Shown here one piece after another: positions 8,202 through 17,653 of a stretch of 64,000 nt of DNA; the stretch's first letter is position 1; every line of letters begins with the position of its first letter. The notes under the pieces are model-generated. The model had not been told where the DNA came from and searched no databases. It saw only the letters and a program-made list of their open reading frames with translations. The translations under genes and the position numbers were made by a program. Source of the stretch: Chlorogloeopsis sp038404745 (lineage in GTDB: Bacteria > Cyanobacteriota > Cyanobacteriia > Cyanobacteriales > Nostocaceae); NCBI RefSeq assembly GCF_038404745.2, contig NZ_JAYKTT020000067.1, positions 61,434 through 125,433 of the forward strand. Reading direction: 5' to 3'.

Positions 8202-9041
8202 ATGATTCATCAAAATTCAGCTACATCATTACCGGGTTGGACGTTATCAGCGCGAGATCCTCAATTTATAGAATCTTTAATGCCAATATGGGAATGGCTC
8301 TATCGCTACTACTTTCGAGTACAGACTTCAGGTTGGCATCACATTCCAGATCATGGACAAGTTTTGCTGGTTGGTTCGCACAATGGCGGTATGGCATCTC
8401 CTGATTTACATATGATGATGTACGATTGGTTCCGTCGCTTTGGAGTGCAACGTTCGGTGTATGGTTTAATGCACCCTTATGCGTGGAAAGTAAGTTCCCC
8501 CATTGCCAATCTGGCACAAAAACTTGGAGCCATTCCTGCCCATCCCACAATGGCAAGTGCTGCTTTTGATATTGGTGCAAGTGTGCTTGTTTATCCGGGA
8601 GGACAATATGATATGTTTCGTCCTCATCGAGAGCGTCACAAAATTTACTTTGCCAATCAAAAAGGATTTATTAAGCTGGCATTAAAGAAGTCAGTACCAA
8701 TTATTCCAGTGATTTCTGTCGGCGCACATGATACTTTGATTGTTTTGGGTGATTACTACGAACAGGTAAAAAAGTTACATCATTTGGGATTACCTTGGTT
8801 ATACGGCATAGATCCAGGTGTGTTTCCCATATATCTGGGTTTACCTTGGGGCTTGGCAATTGGCCCCTTACCCAATATACCCTTACCTGTACAAATCCAT
8901 ACCCGTGTTTGTACTCCGATTGTGTTTGAACGTTATGGTAACCAGGCAGCCCGCGATCGCGACTACGTGAATGCTTGTTATGACTTAGTTTATACGCAAA
9001 TGCAACGCGAATTGGATATTTTAGTTATGGATACAGGTTAA
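8202..9041 (+). CDS. Lysophospholipid/glycerol acyltransferase family protein
   Basis: A 279-residue protein of the PlsC-like acyltransferase superfamily, nearest to the diacylglycerol/monoacylglycerol acyltransferase branch. The block SHNGGMASPD (residues 59-68) stands where the catalytic HX4D motif is expected, with longer spacing between His60 and Asp68. A VYPGG block matches the second (FPEG-like) motif, and KSVPIIPV matches the proline block. The likely role is membrane lipid or wax-type acyl transfer, but the acceptor is unknown. Its stop codon overlaps the end of the convergent epimerase gene. Confidence 0.75.
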   Translation: MIHQNSATSLPGWTLSARDPQFIESLMPIWEWLYRYYFRVQTSGWHHIPDHGQVLLVGSHNGGMASPDLHMMMYDWFRRFGVQRSVYGLMHPYAWKVSSPIANLAQKLGAIPAHPTMASAAFDIGASVLVYPGGQYDMFRPHRERHKIYFANQKGFIKLALKKSVPIIPVISVGAHDTLIVLGDYYEQVKKLHHLGLPWLYGIDPGVFPIYLGLPWGLAIGPLPNIPLPVQIHTRVCTPIVFERYGNQAARDRDYVNACYDLVYTQMQRELDILVMDTG

Positions 9042-10168
9042 GCTTTTACAATTTTGCTCCTAATATTTTCCACAATAGACCAATACCAATCATGCTCATT
9101 TAATAAAGCATGAATAATAAATTTTAGGTTTTCTATATGATTTGTAAACATAGGCTGAAATCCTGCTTCAATTAGCTTTTGTGGATTTCCCCATGTATGA
9201 ATAACGTAGTTTTTCATATATTGAGGAACTTCAGTTTCAAGAATGATAGGTTTCATTGTTGATGGTACAAGTTCTTCAATTTGTTTTATCATTTCTCGAA
9301 CGGAGACGGGTTTACCTTGCCCAATGTTATATGTAAGACTGGAAATATCATCAACTCTCGGACTAGGAGCAGGTAAAGTCAGCAAATGTAAAATTGCGCG
9401 TGAAACTTCAGGTGCAAAAATGATATCTCTTGTTTGCTCGCCGGGTACAAAATAACCTGTTTGTCCCCAGACTTCAAATGGCTTTCTTTTGATTGCATAC
9501 CAAAGAATTTGAGTATACAGATTGCCAAAATTGTTTTTGTGTTGCTCTGTAACACCATAAACAGAAAAAAATCTGCAAATTTGCACTACTAAATCATTAG
9601 AAAGAGCTTGTTGAATTGCCATTTCTTCCATCATTAATTTTGCAAGTTCGTAAAGAGAACCAGGCCAAACTCTTTGTGTTTCTACTGAAGGACGCTGCTT
9701 ACATAAACTGCTCGTGCTTGCAAATATTAATCTAATGTTTTTAGCAACACACCATTCTAAAGTTGCCTTCCATGTTTCAATTTCTTCCATCACATCGTTC
9801 AATTTTTCAAAGTGAGGAGCGCTCGATCGCCCTCCCACAAAAATGACAATATCTGGCTCGTGTTGGGGGTTTTGTGAATATTCAAGATGGGTTCTTGTAT
9901 CTAGGCGATCGCGTAAAGGTTCTGGCAGATTTTCTTGCTTTCCCAACCGCAGATCGTCGTTGATGTAAATATTGTCAATTGGAAAGCCAAATTCATATAA
10001 TTTCGCTATCACATGGGAACCAACTTGCCCGCAGCCTCCCATAACGCTGATTTTTTTGTTTTTCAATTCCTGAATATTTACTAAAAGTTGATCATTTACA
10101 GTTTTGTTGATATACCAACTTCCTACTTCTTCTTTGGTATATGGTAGTTCTATTTCTTGTTCTGACAT
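9038..10168 (-). CDS. NAD-dependent epimerase/dehydratase family protein
   Basis: An extended short-chain dehydrogenase of 376 residues. The nucleotide-binding glycine motif GGCGQVG lies near residues 44-50. The catalytic Ser is in FASTSS and the YxxxK is YELAK. The substrate is probably a nucleotide sugar, but nothing visible fixes which. I chose the ATG at 10168 (MSEQE) over an upstream GTG because the added residues lie outside the fold. The neighbours do not form an obvious sugar pathway. Confidence 0.75.
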   Translation of the reverse strand: MSEQEIELPYTKEEVGSWYINKTVNDQLLVNIQELKNKKISVMGGCGQVGSHVIAKLYEFGFPIDNIYINDDLRLGKQENLPEPLRDRLDTRTHLEYSQNPQHEPDIVIFVGGRSSAPHFEKLNDVMEEIETWKATLEWCVAKNIRLIFASTSSLCKQRPSVETQRVWPGSLYELAKLMMEEMAIQQALSNDLVVQICRFFSVYGVTEQHKNNFGNLYTQILWYAIKRKPFEVWGQTGYFVPGEQTRDIIFAPEVSRAILHLLTLPAPSPRVDDISSLTYNIGQGKPVSVREMIKQIEELVPSTMKPIILETEVPQYMKNYVIHTWGNPQKLIEAGFQPMFTNHIENLKFIIHALLNEHDWYWSIVENIRSKIVKA

Positions 10169-10222
10169 GATTGTATTTATTAAAAAGCCTGTATACACAG
10201 AAATAGCAATTGCAATCCAACC

Positions 10223-11134
10223 TCAGCTACTCCCACCCAAAATGTACACATAAGAACCTAAATTTTCATCATCCGTAGCGACGATCGCACCACCTTCTGC
10301 ACCTGGAACAAGTTCTATCGCTTCAATCTTGTGGTAATCAAAACGGTAGAGAGGAAAAAGTTGAGGATTCTGTCGCCATGCGATTTTGTTACCGCGAAAT
10401 CCTAGATAACCAGCAACGTATACACCTGATTGGAACGGCCCGTCATTGCCTGGATCGCTTGCAGAAGTGATATATATAATTCCAGCAGGATCTACCTTCA
10501 AATCCGAAATATGGCGAATATTTCCAGATGGAAAGGGTACTTTCAGATTGGCAGAACCAATAGGAGTAATTTGATATGTAGCTAAGTCAAGTGTTCCCCA
10601 GTAAATAATTGCTGGTTGTTCTCCTTCACCCCGGTGTGCCCAAACAGCAACTAATTTACCCTCGATATTTTGCAGGGCAAATGCTTCAAAATTACTTCCT
10701 TGAGGAATTTCTGGTAAATTAAATTCCTTGATTAACGAAATCACCTGTTTAGAACGCTCTAGCCTAATGTAATAAGCTTTTCCAGAACTACTTAAAGCAA
10801 TAAAAGAGGAGTTTATTTTCCCTGGAATAGATGTTAGTGCCTCTAAATCGATAGGTAGTTCTATATTACCTTGCCAGTCCAAAGGAAAGTATTCGGGTTG
10901 ATTTTTACCCTTAATCCTAATGATTGCTAAACGACCTTGATTTTTTTGTTTATTATCATGAACAACTAAAAAATCTAGAGAATTTATTTGCTGCCCGACT
11001 AAAGCCATCCCACTGATTCCGAAAGGAATGCCACCACGAACTGGACGCCAATTTTGTGCCCAAACTTGCTGGGATATAAATAACAATGCTGCCAATACTA
11101 CTATGTTTATGATTAACTTAAAAAAACGAGACAT
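10223..11134 (-). CDS. Secreted protein of unknown function
   Basis: A 303-residue protein with a signal peptide (Lys/Arg start, hydrophobic run at residues 8-22, cleavage near QVWAQ). The rest has alternating short strands and segments such as GGIPFGISGMALV, HRGEGEQPAIIYWG and ISDLKVDPAGIIYITSASDPGNDG. These suggest a beta-propeller or phytase/esterase-like fold. I do not recognise the family. It is divergent from the small membrane gene at 11185. Confidence 0.55.
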   Translation of the reverse strand: MSRFFKLIINIVVLAALLFISQQVWAQNWRPVRGGIPFGISGMALVGQQINSLDFLVVHDNKQKNQGRLAIIRIKGKNQPEYFPLDWQGNIELPIDLEALTSIPGKINSSFIALSSSGKAYYIRLERSKQVISLIKEFNLPEIPQGSNFEAFALQNIEGKLVAVWAHRGEGEQPAIIYWGTLDLATYQITPIGSANLKVPFPSGNIRHISDLKVDPAGIIYITSASDPGNDGPFQSGVYVAGYLGFRGNKIAWRQNPQLFPLYRFDYHKIEAIELVPGAEGGAIVATDDENLGSYVYILGGSS

Positions 11135-11184
11135 ATTAATTTATCCAATTTTCCTCACACTGATCGCAGTTTTGCTTACAGAAG

Positions 11185-11376
11185 ATGTCAAATCTTAGCA
11201 GCGAACAAACTCTCTACTTATTGCTGCTCACTCATTGCCTTGTCGGTAGCATAGCAGCAGTTATTGCGTGGCGTAAGGGTCGTCCTTTAGGATTATGGAT
11301 ATTTTTAGGTATTTTTTGCGGTGTGGCTGCTTTGCTTGTAGCACTACTGATGAAAACCAGGGTTTCAGTTGATTAG
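11185..11376 (+). CDS. Small two-helix membrane protein
   Basis: Sixty-three residues with two hydrophobic segments (about 9-28 and 36-57) separated by the basic turn WRKGRPLG, a simple helical hairpin. The ATG at 11185 has no strong Shine-Dalgarno sequence. It is divergent from the secreted protein gene, 50 bases away. The family was not recognised and the function is unknown. Confidence 0.55.
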   Translation: MSNLSSEQTLYLLLLTHCLVGSIAAVIAWRKGRPLGLWIFLGIFCGVAALLVALLMKTRVSVD

Positions 11377-11463
11377 GTAATCGCAAACCTACTCAAAATC
11401 CAGATTTCTACCCTGAATCTAACCAAAGATTTAAGACACTTCTCAAAAGCGCGATCGCACGTT

Positions 11464-12138
11464 CTACTCTTTTGTGTTGTTGCACCCATAACCATAACCC
11501 CGCAGAAAAAGTTTTACCGCACTGTTAATACGACACATAACTTGCTCGGAATCTGGCACAGGTTCAACCCCTAGTAAAACTCGGCGGTGGAGTTCGCCAA
11601 GAACCATATTCAAGAATTGCTCGGCAGCAATGGTGGCATCAATAAATTTGATCCCTCCAAGTTCATTTTGATGCTGGAGATAATTAGCAAGGGCAAAAAT
11701 AGCACGTGCTGGGCCATTATCATAGTACAGCTTTGCCAATTCGGGAAAACGACTTGCCTCACCAATCACTATCCGCTGCAACCCAATCGCTTCTTGCGAT
11801 GTCACTCTAGTTATAAGTTGTTGAGCAAAAGCCACAAGCACCTGTTCGATTGGTAGAGTATCCTCGCTCAAATTGGGGAACGGTGCCAAAACAGAATCGC
11901 TCAAACGGTGAACAACAGCACCAAACAGTTCTGCTTTGTTTCCAAAATGCTGATAAATTGTGCGCTTGGCAACATGAGCTTCACGAGCAAGAATATCAAT
12001 GCTGGATAATCCGTAGCCGTATTCCAAAAATACCCGCGTAGCCTGATTGAGCAAACGCTCCATACGCTCTTTGGCTGTTCCTTTAGCGGGGCGCCCACCT
12101 TTAGAACGACTTTCACTAATATTCACGCTTTCAATCAT
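11464..12138 (-). CDS. TetR/AcrR family transcriptional regulator
   Basis: A 224-residue regulator. The N-terminal helix-turn-helix (about residues 25-75) includes SSIDILAREAHVAKRTIYQHF followed by NKAELF, which is diagnostic for TetR. The C-terminal ligand and dimerisation region fits the AcrR/RutR-like branch. Target genes are not evident; the divergent methyltransferase at 12416 is the nearest candidate, but repeats fill the gap. Confidence 0.9.
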   Translation of the reverse strand: MIESVNISESRSKGGRPAKGTAKERMERLLNQATRVFLEYGYGLSSIDILAREAHVAKRTIYQHFGNKAELFGAVVHRLSDSVLAPFPNLSEDTLPIEQVLVAFAQQLITRVTSQEAIGLQRIVIGEASRFPELAKLYYDNGPARAIFALANYLQHQNELGGIKFIDATIAAEQFLNMVLGELHRRVLLGVEPVPDSEQVMCRINSAVKLFLRGYGYGCNNTKE

Positions 12139-12250
12139 GTTGCAAGGTTTAAGCTCTTAGGGCTTGAACTATAACATAATCTACGCTATTGTAAATGAAA
12201 CGAAACTAAACCGTTTTATTTTTTGTAAGTAAAAGACGAGTATTTATATC

Positions 12251-12350
12251 GCCCAAACCCTATAAGGGTTGGGCTATAAGGACTAAGCCCGTCTGCACGG
12301 GCTTAGAAGCTCCTGAATAACTGGTTCCCAGCCTCCACCAATCCTGGGAG
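12251..12350. repeat. Cluster of three consecutive hairpins
   Basis: Three palindromes lie in series: GCCCAAACCCTATAAGGGTTGGGC, AAGCCCGT...ACGGGCTT, and CAGCCTCC...GGAGGCT. They lie between the TetR gene and the methyltransferase gene and follow no T-run. The serial-hairpin layout resembles the composite element at 35048-35190, but the sequences are not clearly related. Confidence 0.6.
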
Positions 12351-12415
12351 GCTCCGCACAAGTTAAATCCTCTTCCCTGTTCCCTGTTCCCTTGTTTTTT
12401 AAGAGATAAATAGTT

Positions 12416-13144
12416 ATGGCAAAGAACAATATTGACAATGCTTCAGCTTGGGAAAGCTACTGGAGTACTACTGCACTTAATTCTGCACCGATTCTTTGGA
12501 ATTGCGAACCTGCTTTTGCAGCAGCCATTGACTTGCCTCGGTTTATAGATTGGATGGATCGAGAGTTGTTTCTGATTGACTTCGGGTGTGGAGATGGTAA
12601 TCAAACTCGTTTTCTTGCCAATCATTTCCTAAGAGTGATGGGGGTTGATGTCTCACCTAGTGCAGTGGCTTTAGCACAAGCCAACAATAACGCCCCAAAC
12701 ATTGAATACCGCGTCTTAGATGCCTTACGGCTGGAGCAGGCGGCAGCGTTACATTCTGAAATCGGCAATGCCAACATTTATACTAGAGGTGCCATGCATC
12801 AACTCGATGGGGAGCAACGCACTTTATTCGCACGTTCTTTGGAAGTGCTTGTAGGGAAAGAAGGCATTATCTACCTAATAGACATTGGTTCTAAGGCAAG
12901 CAGCTATTTTGCCTCTCTCGTACAAATGTATGCAGGGAAATTACCAGAAGAACTTGAAACAGTGCTTAAGAGTGGAATTAGCAAAGGTAGTGTGACACGA
13001 GAAGACATCGCTAATATTTTTCCAAGCTTTGAGGTACTAGCTGATGGAGAAGACGTCATCCATACAATTCACATTCTTCCCAGCGGAGAAAATGCAAAGG
13101 TTCCTGCTTACTATGCACTACTTAGACAAGCACGCGATCGCTAA
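12416..13144 (+). CDS. Class I SAM-dependent methyltransferase
   Basis: A 242-residue protein with methyltransferase motif I IDFGCGDGNQT at residues 54-64 and the acidic residue of motif II at D78 in GVDVSPSA. The later strands VLDALRL and IYLIDIG complete a Rossmann core. The substrate cannot be read from the sequence. A leader rich in CCCTGTTCCCTGTTCCC repeats precedes the ATG. It converges with the DUF4126 gene. Confidence 0.8.
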   Translation: MAKNNIDNASAWESYWSTTALNSAPILWNCEPAFAAAIDLPRFIDWMDRELFLIDFGCGDGNQTRFLANHFLRVMGVDVSPSAVALAQANNNAPNIEYRVLDALRLEQAAALHSEIGNANIYTRGAMHQLDGEQRTLFARSLEVLVGKEGIIYLIDIGSKASSYFASLVQMYAGKLPEELETVLKSGISKGSVTREDIANIFPSFEVLADGEDVIHTIHILPSGENAKVPAYYALLRQARDR

Positions 13145-13153
13145 TAAGATGAT

Positions 13154-13744
13154 TTAGTTTGGTTGGGAAGATGGTTTGCCTGTAAAGAACTTCCAGATTC
13201 TTTGAATAGCAAATATTAGAACACCAATTACAATGATTCCTGCTACTACTGGGGTTGCGATCGCGAGTACAGACAGCCCGATCGCTATGACTAGCTCAAT
13301 AGTTGATAAAACAGGATTGGTTAATCCACCGGAGACGCCTGTAGAAGTTATTCGTAAGATATTCATCAATCCCTTAGTTAATCCCGCAGTTCCACCACCT
13401 ATAACTAAAGCTAAAGTCCATTGAACTATTGGACTCATTTCGGGCGCGAAGGATGCTGCGACAATTGTACCAGCGATAAATGCCGCAGGTGTGGCAACAG
13501 TATCCAGCAGATGATCCAGCCAAGGAATGTAATAGCCGATAATTTCAAGCAAACAAGCAACTGCAAATACAACTAAGGCTTGAGGCGTTTCCACCCAATC
13601 TAAATCAGTTGGCAAATTTATGTGTCCTAAAACAGATGCCATGCTTAGTGCCAGCAGTGGTACAAATACTCGAAAGCCAGCCGCCGCACTCAAGCTAATT
13701 CCCAACAGAAATTCAATCAATGTATCGAGATTGAATAAAGTCAT
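13154..13744 (-). CDS. DUF4126 family membrane protein
   Basis: A 196-residue, very hydrophobic protein with about five membrane segments and glycine-rich turns (SAAAGFRVFVPLL, VIGGGTAGLTKG). This matches the DUF4126 family found in cyanobacteria and actinobacteria. I took the ATG at 13744 because a GAGG precedes it; the longer frame to 13777 adds charged residues ahead of the first helix. The function is unknown. Confidence 0.8.
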   Translation of the reverse strand: MTLFNLDTLIEFLLGISLSAAAGFRVFVPLLALSMASVLGHINLPTDLDWVETPQALVVFAVACLLEIIGYYIPWLDHLLDTVATPAAFIAGTIVAASFAPEMSPIVQWTLALVIGGGTAGLTKGLMNILRITSTGVSGGLTNPVLSTIELVIAIGLSVLAIATPVVAGIIVIGVLIFAIQRIWKFFTGKPSSQPN

Positions 13745-14079
13745 ATTATCCTCGTGCCGATCAAGTTGAACGATCAATTTGCTTTTGAGTAATCCTGCAC
13801 TCCAACCTCAGAATGCCCACTCAACAGCAATTCCGAGTTAACAGTAACAAATTGCCCTCAAATCTTCATCAGCCTCTAGATTTTGATGAGGGGCTTGGCA
13901 ACGTTTGCCCCTGCAAGAGTTATGAGAAAAATGAGCTAAAGTTCTTGAAAGCAGCCCCACAGGCGGCGCACCGCTCGTTATGAATGAAATAAACAAGTCA
14001 ATCCTCTTTCCTACCTACGGAAGCCGCTACGCGTCTACTGCCTCCTGCCCCCTGCCTTCTGCCTTTTTTCTTCAAAGCA
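13745..14079. other. Intergenic region with low-complexity repeat
   Basis: No gene is supported. It contains a GGAAGCCGCTACGCGTC segment and a run of CTGCCTCCTGCCCCCTGCC type near 14038-14068 that is typical of filamentous cyanobacteria. A similar run occurs near 4153-4173. Confidence 0.6.
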
Positions 14080-14289
14080 TTAGTTATCGTCAGGGAAAAC
14101 CCATTTGGGCGGTTCCATCAACTTTCTCATTCTTGCTTCTTCAGCCATCTCTAGCATTTTGTCTAAAGAAGTTTCCTCAATAAACTTGGCTGCGGCTTCT
14201 CTAAATTCAATATTGGGACATTTATCACCCAAAACGCAGCCGTTAACACAGGCTTCTTTACAGTTAATGTTGAGATTACTGTCTTCCAT
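14080..14289 (-). CDS. Small cysteine-containing protein
   Basis: Sixty-nine residues starting MEDSNLN at 14289, chosen because AAGGAGG lies just upstream with ideal spacing. Four cysteines sit in the first third (CKEAC, then GC, then DKCP). This spacing could bind a metal or form disulfides. A charged helical tail ending PPKWVFPDDN follows. Similar short proteins occur in other cyanobacteria, but I know no assigned function. It is divergent from mnmE. Confidence 0.65.
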   Translation of the reverse strand: MEDSNLNINCKEACVNGCVLGDKCPNIEFREAAAKFIEETSLDKMLEMAEEARMRKLMEPPKWVFPDDN

Positions 14290-14462
14290 GCAAACCTCCT
14301 TGTGTGTGATTTTCCTTCGGACACCAGCAGACAGCAATTACGGCTGCTAAGTACAAATACTTTCCTAGATAAATGTTATCGTCTCTTTGATTCTATTCAT
14401 TAATCAAAAAGCTATATTGCTAACCTAAGCAATAGACGTAACTTGATTTTAAAAAAAGCTCC

Positions 14463-15845
14463 ATGTCAGAAATCTTTGCTACTACCGGAACTATCGCTGC
14501 GATCGCCACTGCTATTGTTCCCCAGCAGGGTAGTGTGGGGATTGTTCGCGTCTCCGGCTCAGAAGCAATGCCGATTGCCAATACTCTTTTCCATGCTCCT
14601 GGGCGTCAAGTTTGGGAAAGTCATCGCATTGTCTACGGTTATATCCGTCATCCCCAGACACAAAAATTGGTGGATGAAGCACTGCTGTTAATTATGAAAG
14701 CACCCCGTTCCTATACCCGCGAAGATGTGGTGGAGTTCCATTGCCACGGTGGAATTATGGCAGTACAGCAGGTATTGCAACTATGCTTAGAAAACGGTGC
14801 AAGATTAGCACAGCCAGGAGAATTTACTCTACGGGCGTTTTTAAATGGTAGATTGGACTTAACGCAAGCGGAAAGTATTGCTGATTTAGTGGGAGCGCGA
14901 TCGCCCCAAGCGCAAGCCTCTGCTTTAGCTGGTTTGCAAGGTAAATTAGCTCATCCAATTCGCCAGTTACGCGCTCAATGTTTGGATATCTTGGCAGAAA
15001 TTGAAGCGCGGATCGATTTTGAGGAAGACTTACCTCCGCTGGATGATAAAAGTATTATCTCAGAAATTGAGAGAATTAGCGCAGAAATTACTAAGCTACT
15101 AGCAACTGCAGATCAAGGCGAACTTCTCCGTACTGGATTAAAAGTGGCAATTGTTGGGCGTCCAAATGTCGGAAAATCAAGTTTGTTGAATGCGTGGAGT
15201 AGAAGCGATCGCGCTATTGTGACCGATTTACCTGGTACAACCCGTGATGTGGTTGAATCGCAGTTAGTAGTGGGTGGAATACCCGTGCAAGTACTAGATA
15301 CCGCAGGCATTCGGGAAACAGAAGACCAAGTAGAAAAAATTGGTGTTGAACGTTCCCGTCGTGCTGCAAGTGCAGCTGATTTAGTACTGTTGACTATCGA
15401 CGCTTCTGTAGGGTGGATAGCAGGCGATCAAGAGATTTATGAACAAGTAAAACACCGTCCGTTAATTTTAGTTATCAACAAAACTGATATTGGATCGGCA
15501 CAAACAGTCCAATATCCAAATGAAATTCACCAATTTGTGAGAACATCTGCTGCACACAATCAAGGAATTGATGCTTTAGAAACAGCAATTTTAGAAATAG
15601 TTCAAATCGGGAAAGTACAAGCTGCCGAGATGGATTTAGCAATTAACCAAAGACAGGCAGCCGCATTAGTAAAAGCAAAAACATCTTTAGAACAAGTGCA
15701 AGCGACTATTGCCCAGCAATTACCTCTTGATTTCTGGACAATTGACTTACGCGGTGTGGTTCATGCTCTCGGAGAAATTACGGGAGAAGAGGTAACAGAA
15801 TCAGTTCTTGATCGGATTTTTAGTAGGTTTTGTATTGGCAAGTAA
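14463..15845 (+). CDS. mnmE: tRNA uridine-5-carboxymethylaminomethyl(34) synthesis GTPase
   Basis: A full-length 460-residue MnmE. The N-terminal domain binds folate. The inserted G domain has G1 GRPNVGKS at 232-239, the switch PGTTRD near 257-262, DTAG at 279-282 and NKTD. The protein ends with the catalytic C-x-G-K (CIGK). With MnmG it modifies the wobble uridine of several tRNAs. It stands alone in this window. Confidence 0.97.
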   Translation: MSEIFATTGTIAAIATAIVPQQGSVGIVRVSGSEAMPIANTLFHAPGRQVWESHRIVYGYIRHPQTQKLVDEALLLIMKAPRSYTREDVVEFHCHGGIMAVQQVLQLCLENGARLAQPGEFTLRAFLNGRLDLTQAESIADLVGARSPQAQASALAGLQGKLAHPIRQLRAQCLDILAEIEARIDFEEDLPPLDDKSIISEIERISAEITKLLATADQGELLRTGLKVAIVGRPNVGKSSLLNAWSRSDRAIVTDLPGTTRDVVESQLVVGGIPVQVLDTAGIRETEDQVEKIGVERSRRAASAADLVLLTIDASVGWIAGDQEIYEQVKHRPLILVINKTDIGSAQTVQYPNEIHQFVRTSAAHNQGIDALETAILEIVQIGKVQAAEMDLAINQRQAAALVKAKTSLEQVQATIAQQLPLDFWTIDLRGVVHALGEITGEEVTESVLDRIFSRFCIGK

Positions 15846-16293
15846 TACAAGCATGGTAAAGCTCCTCTAGACAAGGGCTTAAATTCTCCACAATTAGATT
15901 TTGAGTCAACTTTAAAATTCGAGATGACCAATACTAATACTAATTTAAAAAATGATTACTACAGATTGATTTATAGAACACAGACATAGAAGGCGATTTT
16001 CAATCTAAAATCTAAAATCCAAAATAGTATAACTCATGTGGGGACTCTAAAGAGGTTAATACCACCAAGCATATTAGTGCTATCGCAAGTGGCATGATAA
16101 TTAATTATGCGATCGCTTACAAGGCAGGTCAATCAACGATAATCTGAAAAAAGAACAGATTGAAGAAGTTGTGTTTGCTCTCTTCATCGGGTAAAAATAT
16201 CAAATCCATCAGAAATTTAGTTATTTGCAGCGAAAGATCATCAGCAGAACCTGTTCCTAACAACTACCAACTATCAACAACTAACATTAGACA
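15846..16293. other. Intergenic region between mnmE and the blaI-like gene
   Basis: No gene is supported. It contains an AATCTAAAATCTAAAATCC repeat at 16001-16030 and a GCGATCGC site. A promoter for the downstream pair probably lies here, but no convincing box was seen. Confidence 0.5.
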
Positions 16294-16713
16294 ATGGCAC
16301 CTTTACCTGACTACCGCCCCAAACAAATGTCTTTAGGCCCTTTGGAAGCAGAAATTTTGAACCTGATTTGGGAGCTTGGTTCGGCTACAGTTAAGGATGT
16401 ACATGATCGCATTCTGGCAGATCCTAACCGAGAATTAGCTTATACCTCAGTGACTACAGTGCTGCGCCGCTTAACCGAAAAAGGTTGGCTTGCCTGCGAC
16501 AAAAAAGGACGAGCATTTTACTGGCGTCCTTTGCTGTCAAAACAGCAAGCCCAAGTAATCAAGGCGCATGAACAGTTACAGCAATTTCTGGCAATAGGCA
16601 ATCCTGATGTTGTTGCCGCTTTTGCCGATAGTCTAGATGAAGTAGCAAGTGAGAAAATACAAGCAATAGCAAAACGCATTCAAGCTGCACGGCAAGCGAG
16701 GGGGGAAAAATGA
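16294..16713 (+). CDS. BlaI/MecI/CopY family repressor
   Basis: A 139-residue regulator with an N-terminal winged helix: LGPLEAEILNLIWELG, then AYTSVTTVLRRLTEKGWL and the wing DKKGRAFYW. In staphylococci the homologue is cleaved after signalling by a BlaR1/MecR1 membrane peptidase. The next gene encodes an M56 peptidase and overlaps it by four bases (ATGA), so the two probably form one relay. No beta-lactamase is adjacent, so the target is unlikely to be antibiotic resistance. Confidence 0.9.
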   Translation: MAPLPDYRPKQMSLGPLEAEILNLIWELGSATVKDVHDRILADPNRELAYTSVTTVLRRLTEKGWLACDKKGRAFYWRPLLSKQQAQVIKAHEQLQQFLAIGNPDVVAAFADSLDEVASEKIQAIAKRIQAARQARGEK

Positions 16714-17552
16714 TGCATCTATTGATGATTTGCGCTGTCATTACAGTTTGTTGTTGGCTTCGATTCTCTTGGCAGCAGCCCCAAGGCAATTGGACTGTAC
16801 GGTGGCAACGAACATTATTTTTATTTCTTTTTCCCCCATTGTTGATTTTGATGACAGCGATCGCTCTGCTCTCTATGGGATCTCAAGGGCGAATGGGTGG
16901 CTTACAGACAGGATGGTTTAGCTATGTATTGGCGTTAAGCTACCTAATATTTTCTGGCATTTTGGGGATCAAGCTCCTATGGCAAGGATGGCAGTCTGTC
17001 AGATCTACCCGCAACTGTCCTGTTGTTAGTATTGCAGGTAGCCAAGTCTGCCTATTGGATACAGAAGCCTTATTTGCAGCTTCTGTTGGTTTTTGGCAAC
17101 CGGAACTCGTTCTCAGTCAAGGGTTAGTCAAAACTCTCTCAACTGCTCATTTAGAAACAGTCTTAGCTCATGAGCAAGGGCATTGCTATTATCGGGATAC
17201 ATTCTGGTTTTTCTGGCTGGGTTGGGTACGTTCTTGCACTCATTGGTTGCCGAATACAGAAAATTTATGGCAAGAACTGTTAATTTTACGCGAACTACGT
17301 GCCGATGCCCACGCTGCATCAAAAGTTGATCCCCTAATGCTAGCAGAGTCACTTTTATTGGTAGCTAGCACTCCACCTGTAACCTCCCTAATTTGCTGTG
17401 CAGCTTTAGGTTCCACTGCTACAGATCGTTTAGAACAGAGAATAGAAGCTCTTTTAGAACAACCACAATCTACGCCAGAATTTAATTTCAGCTCTTGGCA
17501 TAGCTTTCTGTTGGCGTTTTTGCCCTTGGTGACAGTGATATTTCACTCGTAA
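16710..17552 (+). CDS. M56 family (BlaR1-like) membrane metallopeptidase
   Basis: A 280-residue membrane protein with hydrophobic segments near residues 4-18, 34-56, 70-92 and the C-terminus. The zinc motif HEQGH is at residues 154-158, with an ELRADAHA helix supplying the downstream Glu. It lacks the penicillin-binding sensor domain of BlaR1, so the signal is unknown. Translation is coupled to the BlaI-like gene through an ATGA overlap. Confidence 0.85.
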   Translation: MMHLLMICAVITVCCWLRFSWQQPQGNWTVRWQRTLFLFLFPPLLILMTAIALLSMGSQGRMGGLQTGWFSYVLALSYLIFSGILGIKLLWQGWQSVRSTRNCPVVSIAGSQVCLLDTEALFAASVGFWQPELVLSQGLVKTLSTAHLETVLAHEQGHCYYRDTFWFFWLGWVRSCTHWLPNTENLWQELLILRELRADAHAASKVDPLMLAESLLLVASTPPVTSLICCAALGSTATDRLEQRIEALLEQPQSTPEFNFSSWHSFLLAFLPLVTVIFHS

Positions 17553-17653
17553 TCGGTTCTAGAAGCTGGCAATTTTGAGGTTGAAGTTGCCACAAATTTG
17601 GCTCCATAGCAATAGCTGGGAGCCTTATTCATTTTTAATTGGAGTGAAAGACG

